Assembly (NCBI GenBank): GCA_937929945.1 | Contig: CALFUK010000080.1 | Location: 1-59,793, forward strand | DNA from: an uncultured Saprospiraceae bacterium | GTDB taxonomy: Bacteria; Bacteroidota; Bacteroidia; Chitinophagales; Saprospiraceae | Length of the DNA stretch: 59,793 nucleotides | Reading direction: 5' to 3' | Shown here: in pieces, positions 54,470 to 59,793 of the stretch | How positions within the stretch are numbered: the first letter of the stretch is position 1 | Layout: each line of letters opens with the position of its first letter | The notes under the pieces: model-generated | Databases searched by the model: none | What the model saw: the letters and a program-made list of their open reading frames with translations, nothing else | Told to the model about the DNA's origin: nothing | Made by a program: the position numbers and the translations under genes

Positions 54470-55723
54470 ATGAAAGTGATAGGAATTTTAATCGTCTTAA
54501 TATGTATCTCTATTTTAGTAGCGGATGTACTGATTGATAAGTTATCTCCCAATTGGAAGACCCCCTTTGATTTAGTCGATAATAGTAAGCGCTGGATGCT
54601 CGTTGTCGCAGCTGCTTTGGGACTTATATTATCAATTAATCCATTCATTCATAACAGTGCTGGGGAGCGCACCTACGTCCAAGATCCAGTGTTGGGTACG
54701 GAAAAAGTGGTCTTTGAGCCTGGCTATGCATGGGGTGGTTTCTTTGCTCGGACGGAGGCTTATCCCGATGTGATGAGTACCGTATTTGATTCAGAGAATT
54801 TGGTTGATATCAGATTTAATGATGCTACGCAAGCTACTGCCTCTGCAAATGTCAGGTGGGCACTACCCAAGGATGAGCTATCCATGATAGATCTGCATAA
54901 GTCTTATCGAAGTGCGAAGCAGCTGGCTTCACGTACATTGGAGCCATACGCGCAGGAGTGTTTGGGATTCTCCGCACAGCTGATGGAGAGTGAGACTCAC
55001 TACAGCGGTGGACAGTCTAAGCTGAAGGAAGATTTCAGAGACCAACTGCTTAATGGGCAGTACGTTTTGGAGACGAAGATAGAATATGTCAAAGACACGT
55101 TTACGAAAGAAGAAGTGAAGATCACTGACACCAACATTCGCAAGGATGCCAATGGTGTCCCAATCAGAATCCCTTCAGATGTCCAGACTTATGGCATCAA
55201 GGCCGTCTTCGCAGCCGTACCTCATGTAGACTATGAGCCCATCGTGGATCAGAAGCTACAGGCTAAGATCGATCAGTCCACCAGAGAGAGCATCGCCAAG
55301 CAGGAACTCATCACAGCGCAGCAGCAGGCGCTCACGGAGAAGGCCAAAGGGGAGCAGCTCATCGCTAAGACCAGAGCTGATGAGGAGGCATCTAAGCTAC
55401 AAGCAGTGATGCAGGCGGAAAAGGCTAAGCTGGTCGCTAAAGAAGAAGCAGAGCAGGCTAAGTACATAGCGAATCGGATCGAGGAAGAGGGCAGAGCAGA
55501 GGCAGCTAAAAATATGGCTTTGGTGAAAGCAGGACTGACGCCACAAGAGAAAGCAGAGTGGGACTACAAGACTAAGGTGGATGTGGCTAAAGAACTTGCT
55601 AAGGTCCAAGTACCCAGTATGGTCATCGGTGGCGGTGGAGCGAATGGAAGCTCTCCCATGGATGCGATCGGCATCAAATTTCTCATGGACATCAATGAAA
55701 AATTAGCCGCTTCTGGAAATTGA
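54470..55723 (+). CDS. SPFH/Band 7-domain membrane protein
   Basis: A 417-aa protein with two N-terminal hydrophobic helices (about 2-19 and 44-62) and then an SPFH/prohibitin-like domain (about 70-260: GYAWGGFFARTEAYPDV, TVFDSENLVDIRFNDATQ, SANVRWALPKDELSM). A long charged coiled coil (about 260-365) rich in A, E, K and Q repeats (EQLIAKTRADEEASKL, EKAKLVAKEEAEQAKY) precedes a glycine-rich tail. Such proteins form large membrane-linked oligomers. The frame starts at TTG 54464; ATG 54470 (MKVIGILIVLI) is the natural start. A terminator follows. Confidence 0.88.
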   Translation: MKVIGILIVLICISILVADVLIDKLSPNWKTPFDLVDNSKRWMLVVAAALGLILSINPFIHNSAGERTYVQDPVLGTEKVVFEPGYAWGGFFARTEAYPDVMSTVFDSENLVDIRFNDATQATASANVRWALPKDELSMIDLHKSYRSAKQLASRTLEPYAQECLGFSAQLMESETHYSGGQSKLKEDFRDQLLNGQYVLETKIEYVKDTFTKEEVKITDTNIRKDANGVPIRIPSDVQTYGIKAVFAAVPHVDYEPIVDQKLQAKIDQSTRESIAKQELITAQQQALTEKAKGEQLIAKTRADEEASKLQAVMQAEKAKLVAKEEAEQAKYIANRIEEEGRAEAAKNMALVKAGLTPQEKAEWDYKTKVDVAKELAKVQVPSMVIGGGGANGSSPMDAIGIKFLMDINEKLAASGN

Positions 55724-55749
55724 GTCTATAAACACCCTGCACAACAGCT

Positions 55750-55782
55750 AAGCCAGTGGAGCTGATCTCCACTGGCTTCTTT
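55750..55782 (+). terminator. Rho-independent terminator of the SPFH gene
   Basis: A perfect 12-bp stem, AAGCCAGTGGAG with CTCCACTGGCTT (55750-55761, 55767-55778), 5-nt loop, and a short T-rich tail interrupted by one C. It begins 27 nt after the stop at 55723. Confidence 0.8.
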
Positions 55783-55799
55783 GATCTCGGGAGCCCTTC

Positions 55800-57329
55800 C
55801 TAAAACTGACTCACGAAATCATCGACTTTGAGATACTGCATGAAGTCGATCATGTCTTTATTAAGATGCCCAGCTCGATCGATCACATAATAGCTGGGGA
55901 ATCCTCTTAACTCATAAGTCTGCATGACAGAGCGAGAGAGTTCTTTGTGGAGGAATATATGATCTCCTTGGATATCAGCTTCAGCTATCTTCTTTTTCCA
56001 TCGATTTTCCACAGAGTTACCATTCTCGTGGCAGAGGTAGATGATCTTGAAACCTTCATGTTCTAATAGCTCTTTCTTTATCTCTTTAGAATACTCCATA
56101 TCTGACAGACAGGGCCCACACCAGGTAGTCCAGTTGTCTAATATGATGACTGATTCAGGATGTTGTTTATGCAAGTTTTGTATTAGATCGGCTGCATTCG
56201 TTATGCTGGTCTTGTATAGATGAGTCTTCTCATTTATGCTCATCAGACTATCGGCATATATAAGGCTTGACTGAGTGAAGCGAGTATTCTTTAATTTTTC
56301 CCTGATCTTATTTACGACAGCTGTCTCTTCTGCAATATAGGTCTGCATCAAGGATTTAATCCACGGTGTTTGGATAGAGTGTATGGTCTCTTGATAGTAT
56401 TCGAGCTTATCCTCTGGATCACCATAGTCACTCACGAGTTTTAGCATGTCTTGTTTGTATACGGATATTCCCAGCGAATCTAGTTTTTGAATATACTGCT
56501 CTCCATATTGACTTCTGAGATACATGTCTAAATACCTCGAAGTACTGACTGACTCGTTATTGACAGAGCTGATAGTGTATGTAGCGGCATCTGAAAAATA
56601 CTCAGCCTCCATCTTCTTGTCGAAGTGTAGTCCAATCATTAATTCTTGGTACTGATCTAATATTTTGTGCTGCAGCAGCCACGATCTGGGATAAGAGCTG
56701 TCTTCGATAAAATCATCGACATTTGATTGCTGCCACTGATGGTATTCTTGTACTAATTTTATCTTGTCTACATCTTTGATTTCGGTGTCCCAATATGCCT
56801 CATAGAACCGGTTCATTTTATCTTCTCCTTCTAATTCGCCATAAGCGGCATCTTGATAAGATCGCAGCATGATCGCTATGTCTGCATCTGGTCCCGAAAA
56901 TGTTTTACCAGTCATCCCCATTCTCACTGTATCTTGAGCGATCTGCTGCAAGTCTAAAATGATGTGAAGGCTGTCGTGAAGGATCAGTTCTCCCAGAAAA
57001 TGTTCGCCCACCGTGAACCAAATCTGCTGATAAGGCAAGTCATAAGGAAGCTCTAAGGCAAAAGTACCATCCTGATTAATTTCGTATTCGAAGTCTTGTT
57101 GACTGTTATTTCTTAGCTGTACGAGGCTGTATTGACCCGCTTTAGGCATGGCATCTTCACTGATGATTTTTCCTGTCAATACAGGAGACTTTTGGCGAGC
57201 GATGTGATCCTCCATTTCCGAGGAGTCAAATTTTATCGGGTTAAGGTCTTGCTTATGGTCGTAGTCAGCATTTTCACACGCCCCAATCCCCATCGAGCAA
57301 ACAATCAGTAGTAAAATCAGATTTTTCAT
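55800..57329 (-). CDS. TlpA-like thioredoxin-domain lipoprotein
   Basis: A 509-aa lipoprotein (MKNLILLLIVCSMGIGACEN, lipidated Cys at 18). The first 120 residues carry a DUF4369-like beta part (VLTGKIISEDAMPKAGQYSL...ELPYDLPYQQIWF); a long helical region follows. The thioredoxin domain spans about 370-505 with the active site TTWCGPCLSDMEYSKEI near residue 403, the cis-Pro region RGFPSYYVIDRAGHL and the helix VENRWKKKIAEADI. It is likely a periplasmic thiol-disulfide reductase; its size and helical insert are typical of Bacteroidota TlpA paralogues. A 32-nt motif upstream is shared with the MORN lipoprotein gene. Confidence 0.9.
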   Translation of the reverse strand: MKNLILLLIVCSMGIGACENADYDHKQDLNPIKFDSSEMEDHIARQKSPVLTGKIISEDAMPKAGQYSLVQLRNNSQQDFEYEINQDGTFALELPYDLPYQQIWFTVGEHFLGELILHDSLHIILDLQQIAQDTVRMGMTGKTFSGPDADIAIMLRSYQDAAYGELEGEDKMNRFYEAYWDTEIKDVDKIKLVQEYHQWQQSNVDDFIEDSSYPRSWLLQHKILDQYQELMIGLHFDKKMEAEYFSDAATYTISSVNNESVSTSRYLDMYLRSQYGEQYIQKLDSLGISVYKQDMLKLVSDYGDPEDKLEYYQETIHSIQTPWIKSLMQTYIAEETAVVNKIREKLKNTRFTQSSLIYADSLMSINEKTHLYKTSITNAADLIQNLHKQHPESVIILDNWTTWCGPCLSDMEYSKEIKKELLEHEGFKIIYLCHENGNSVENRWKKKIAEADIQGDHIFLHKELSRSVMQTYELRGFPSYYVIDRAGHLNKDMIDFMQYLKVDDFVSQF

Positions 57330-57373
57330 ATATTAAAATTTTATGGCGAAATGCCAATCAGCAAATAACTTAG

Positions 57374-57405
57374 AATTAATCATCAACTTGGGTGTCTTAC
57401 TTATC
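57374..57405 (-). repeat. 32-nt motif, copy 3, upstream of the TlpA-like gene
   Basis: On the minus strand it begins GATAAGTAAGACACCCAAGT, 45-76 bp upstream of the ATG at 57329. It is nearly identical over its first 18 bases to the copy at 3615-3646 and has the same orientation relative to the gene. Confidence 0.5.
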
Positions 57406-57505
57406 TGCGTCATAGACGTTTCATATTGTAAATTTGTTATTTCTAAAGATACGAATAATTCGCTCTTTGCAGGCCTCAGTATGCAAGAGTAAGTGAAGAG
57501 GGAAT

Positions 57506-58102
57506 ATGGTAGGTGTAGTGGACTTCCTTGATCAATACTTGAGACAGCATATCTTCACATCATTAGCTATGCATGACACTCACTTCCAATTACCGCATGA
57601 GAAAATATCGCAGTTTACCACAGGCTATCGATGGAGTGCTCAAGATGGCCTCTACGCCGCAGAAGCATCAGTAGATAATCAATATATAGAGGAGGTCACA
57701 TTATTCAATGGTGGAGGAGGACTGATTTCTACGACTTTGGATTACTTACAGTTTTGTCAGATGATACTGAATTATGGTCAGCTGAATGGAGTGAGAATAC
57801 TAAGAGAAGAAACTGTCAAGCTCATGCTAACGGATCAATTAGCACAAATCAGGCTCAGCCAATCAGAGAGACTCAGATTACCTCCTGGAGAAGCGAGCTT
57901 TGGATTAGGCTTTGCTATTAGAGGCGACAGTCCAGAATCATTAGAAAGAGTCTATGGGTGGGGTGGTGCAGTGGGCACTTATTTTAAGATAGATATGGAG
58001 CATGATCTTGCCTATGTGATGATGATTCAGTTATCACCTCATCGTCAGTTGGCATTGCGTAGCAAGATTCAAGACTTTATGGATTCAGCGATCGCAAGAT
58101 AG
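57506..58102 (+). pseudogene. N-terminally truncated serine hydrolase (beta-lactamase family)
   Basis: The visible 198 residues match the C-terminal half of a penicillin-binding-protein-like serine hydrolase: FLDQYLRQHIFTSLAMHDTHF, TLFNGGGGLISTTLDYLQFCQMI, NGVRILREETVKLML, FGLGFAIRG and YGWGGAVGTYFKID. The N-terminal half with the S-x-x-K nucleophile and Y-x-N is missing, and an in-frame TGA lies four codons before the first ATG. No remnant of the lost part is visible in 57330-57505. A deletion, perhaps linked to the IS element 120 bp downstream, is the simplest reading; a protein, if made, would be inactive. Confidence 0.85.
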
Positions 58103-58223
58103 GGACAACATTTATGGCACATCTTTCCAGATGTTGTCATGACTGAGTCGGATTGAACACTAAGTAATCGATCATTAAGCATATTCAAACAAAGAAAGAG
58201 CTACTCTGATCAGAGCATTCCTT

Positions 58224-58248
58224 TGATGTCTCATGAAATACGTTGACA
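58224..58248 (+). repeat. IS3 left terminal inverted repeat
   Basis: Starts TGATGTCTCATGA and ends CGTTGACA. Pairs with 59769-59793 at 20 of 25 positions without gaps. Confidence 0.8.
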
Positions 58249-58285
58249 GCTTTGATGTGGAAAACTTTTCACAAATTACATAACG

Positions 58286-58633
58286 ATGAAAAGCAAACCA
58301 AGACAAAAGTACAGTGAAGCATTCAAGAAAGACAAAGTCAAGTTGTTAGAATCTGGAGAGGTCAGGTTAGTGGATTTAGTAAAAATGTATGGCATGAGTT
58401 ATCCTACGCTGTACAAGTGGAAGAAGAAATACGGCACTTTGCCAGCATGTGATACAATAGTCTTAGAAAAGGACAGCGAATACAAGAAAAACAAAGAATT
58501 GCGAAAGAAGATTTCTCAGATGGAAGGGCTCTTAGGTCGCCAACAAATGGAGCTTGATTATTACAAACAAGTCATCAAACAAGCGGCTGATCATTTTCAA
58601 ATAGATATTGAAAAAAAGTTCTGTACCAAGTGA
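58286..58633 (+). CDS. IS3-family transposase OrfA
   Basis: A 115-aa DNA-binding subunit. A helix-turn-helix (about 10-45, KYSEAFKKDKVKLLESGEV...YGMSYPTLYKWKKKYG) recognises the terminal repeats, and a leucine-zipper-like coiled coil (about 70-100, LRKKISQMEGLLGRQQMEL) mediates oligomerisation. Near the end the codons GAA AAA AAG hold a correctly phased slippery heptamer. Alone it is a regulator; fused to OrfB by frameshifting it gives the active transposase. Confidence 0.92.
   Translation: MKSKPRQKYSEAFKKDKVKLLESGEVRLVDLVKMYGMSYPTLYKWKKKYGTLPACDTIVLEKDSEYKKNKELRKKISQMEGLLGRQQMELDYYKQVIKQAADHFQIDIEKKFCTK
58612..58618 (+). other. Programmed -1 frameshift site (A AAA AAG)
   Basis: In the OrfA frame the codons GAA-AAA-AAG (58610-58618) contain the heptamer A AAA AAG in the phase required for -1 slippage. 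After slipping, the ribosome reads GTT CTG TAC CAA GTG ATA GGA, exactly the frame of OrfB, 12 nt before its GTG. This is the standard mechanism of IS3-family fusion transposases. No strong downstream hairpin is obvious. Confidence 0.8.
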
Positions 58634-59532
58634 TAGGAGCTATGAAAATGAAAGCAAATAAAGCTTACAGCATGGAGCAAGTGTATCAAATGACTGGCAC
58701 CTCTCGACAATGGCATGCCCAGTATGGCAGGCGGCTCTTAAAGCAAAAGCAATCTGAGCAACATATAGTTGACATTGTATTAGCTTGGAGAAAGAAGCAT
58801 CCCAGGATGGGTAGTCGCGAGATGTACTATTCATTGGTCAATCAAGCACAAGACCTTGGTGTAGGCATTAACAAATTTGAAAGCATAGTATCTGCCCGTG
58901 GATTATGTGTAGGAGTAGCAAAGAGATTCAAGCCACTAACATCTGACGGTAAAGGAAAAGACGCCTATCCAAATTTAATCAATGGACTGATTATCAATGA
59001 TATAAGTAGATTGATTGTTGGCGATATCACCTATTTTGACATCAGAGGCAGCTGGTACTATATCTTCACGCTCAAGGATGTTTACTCGCAGTATCTTTTA
59101 GCCCTACATGCTAGTGATTCACTGCAAGAAATTAATGCAATCCAAGCACTCACCGATTGCATCAGCTTAAGAGGAAGCAAATCGGTCAAAGGATGTATTC
59201 ATCATAGTGACAATGGGTCACAATACAACGGTATCCAATACAAATCCTTACTCCTATCACATCACATGCTGATCAGCCGAGCCGGAAATTGTAAACAAAA
59301 TGGATCAGCCGAGCAACTCAATCATATTGTCAAAAATATGTATCTGAAGCACTGGTCAATAGATTCACTGAGAGAACTTAAACAGGCATGTCGAGAATTA
59401 CAGTATATCAATAATCATCAGCGAACCATAGACCAATTAGGACATAAGACCCCAGTTGGTTTTGAGCAGTATATCAAATCCGTACCAATGAATCAAAGAC
59501 AAAAAAAGATAATGCATGATTTTACAAAATAG
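58630..59532 (+). CDS. IS3-family transposase OrfB (DDE integrase core)
   Basis: A 300-aa catalytic subunit. After a helical HTH_21-like region (VDIVLAWRKKHPRMGSREMY) comes the rve integrase fold: first catalytic Asp in IVGDITYFDIRG (about 132), second in IHHSDNGSQYNG (about 193), and Glu in NGSAEQLNHIVKNMYL with the Lys seven residues after it. The spacing between second Asp and Glu is 33 residues instead of the usual 35. The nominal start is GTG overlapping the orfA stop by 4 nt (GTGA), but the main product should be the OrfAB frameshift fusion. All catalytic residues are intact. Confidence 0.93.
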   Translation: MIGAMKMKANKAYSMEQVYQMTGTSRQWHAQYGRRLLKQKQSEQHIVDIVLAWRKKHPRMGSREMYYSLVNQAQDLGVGINKFESIVSARGLCVGVAKRFKPLTSDGKGKDAYPNLINGLIINDISRLIVGDITYFDIRGSWYYIFTLKDVYSQYLLALHASDSLQEINAIQALTDCISLRGSKSVKGCIHHSDNGSQYNGIQYKSLLLSHHMLISRAGNCKQNGSAEQLNHIVKNMYLKHWSIDSLRELKQACRELQYINNHQRTIDQLGHKTPVGFEQYIKSVPMNQRQKKIMHDFTK

Positions 59533-59581
59533 ACAAGTGCGAGCATGGGTTTTGAAGGCATACCAGGTTCCAAAAATAACA

Positions 59582-59619
59582 AACCAAAACAGGCTGAAAA
59601 TACTCCAGCCTGTGGTTTT
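59582..59619 (+). terminator. Possible terminator downstream of orfB
   Basis: ACAGGCTG (59589-59596) and CAGCCTGT (59606-59613) form an 8-bp stem with a 9-nt loop, followed by GGTTTTG. The flanking AACC/GGTT can extend it across a small bulge. The weak T run makes this only probable. Confidence 0.6.
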
Positions 59620-59768
59620 GACATTTTCGTCACCAGTCATGGTATTCCTTCTAAGGATGCTCCCCAGCAGAGCCTCAGTCCGCTTACATGACCACATGCA
59701 AATTGATAATTATTTATTTACTAACTTAGAAAAGTATTCCACAAGGGGGTTTAAAGTTTAAACTCAGT

Positions 59769-59793
59769 TGTCAACGAAAATCATGAGGCTTCA
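59769..59793 (-). repeat. IS3 right terminal inverted repeat
   Basis: On the minus strand it starts TGAAGCCTCATGA and ends CGTTGACA, matching the left repeat. It reaches the final base of the window, so the element ends here or within a base or two. Confidence 0.8.

Larger units (their letters stand above)
58224..59793 (+). mobile_element. IS3-family insertion sequence
   Basis: A complete element of about 1,570 bp with orfA, orfB, a frameshift site and imperfect 25-bp terminal inverted repeats (58224-58248 and 59769-59793; 20 of 25 positions match, both beginning TGA as IS3 ends begin TG). A second inner inverted repeat, TGTGGAAAACTTTTC (58256-58270) against 59729-59743 on the other strand, matches 14 of 15. 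The right end falls exactly on the last base of the window, so the target duplication cannot be checked. The family is inferred from OrfA/OrfB; the specific IS name was not determined. Confidence 0.88.

Overview
The window looks like a chromosomal segment of a Bacteroidota bacterium, probably of the Saprospiria/Cytophagia type. The main signs are: -7 promoter boxes of the form TAnnTTTG with almost no Shine-Dalgarno sequences; a TonB-dependent receptor with an N-terminal carboxypeptidase-regulatory-like domain; a metalloprotease with a type IX secretion (T9SS) style C-terminus; two very large secreted proteins that share a PGF...F.A.I.GC C-terminal domain; many short lipoproteins; and a Bacteroidota-type YidC. 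No plasmid, phage or CRISPR signature was seen.

Layout. 1-3.6 kb: an HsdR N-terminal-like nuclease-domain gene (cut by the window edge) behind an unrecognised 794-aa coiled-coil protein, then a MORN-repeat lipoprotein. 3.8-11.1 kb: one 2,403-aa secreted repeat protein with its own terminator. 11.3-16 kb: a leftward housekeeping group (yidC, gpsA, a membrane TPR protein, ribH, a small zinc-ribbon protein). 16.2-20.6 kb: rightward SRPBCC protein, methyltransferase, M1 aminopeptidase and pdhB. 20.6-21.5 kb: a gene-free block with two 265-bp direct repeats and REP-like hairpins. 21.5-26.8 kb: leftward DUF6438 lipoprotein, M43-type metalloprotease, RsmF-like rRNA methyltransferase, tRNA-Arg(TCG) and a GntP permease. 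27-35.7 kb: rightward TonB receptor, CoxE-like VWA protein, sulfatase, alkylglycerone-phosphate-synthase-like flavoprotein and an alpha/beta hydrolase. 35.7-40 kb: pgm, an amidohydrolase lipoprotein and a RibD-C reductase. 40.2-42.2 kb: a visibly AT-rich two-gene ATPase/HNH cassette resembling the Septu (PtuA/PtuB) anti-phage system. 42.2-57.3 kb: glpD, glycosyltransferase, rhomboid protease, a 1,107-aa BNR-repeat secreted protein, VOC protein, MoxR ATPase, a phosphodiesterase/flippase pair, an SDR, an SPFH protein and a TlpA-like lipoprotein. 57.5 kb-end: a decayed serine hydrolase and a complete IS3-family element whose right inverted repeat coincides with the last base of the window.

Functional links. 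gpsA, glpD and the AGPS-like flavoprotein all act on the glycerol-3-phosphate/dihydroxyacetone-phosphate node of lipid synthesis. The MoxR ATPase (49.9 kb) and the VWA protein (29.8 kb) are the two halves of a chaperone pair normally encoded side by side. PtuA and PtuB overlap by 4 nt and are almost certainly co-translated. The IS3 element carries a correctly phased A AAA AAG slippage site joining orfA to orfB.

All functional calls come from reading motifs by eye; no database search was possible. The most interesting items are the Septu-like cassette, the paired intergenic repeats with compensatory hairpin changes, a 32-nt motif shared by the upstream regions of two lipoprotein genes, the 794-aa/HsdR_N pair, and the IS3 element at the edge.
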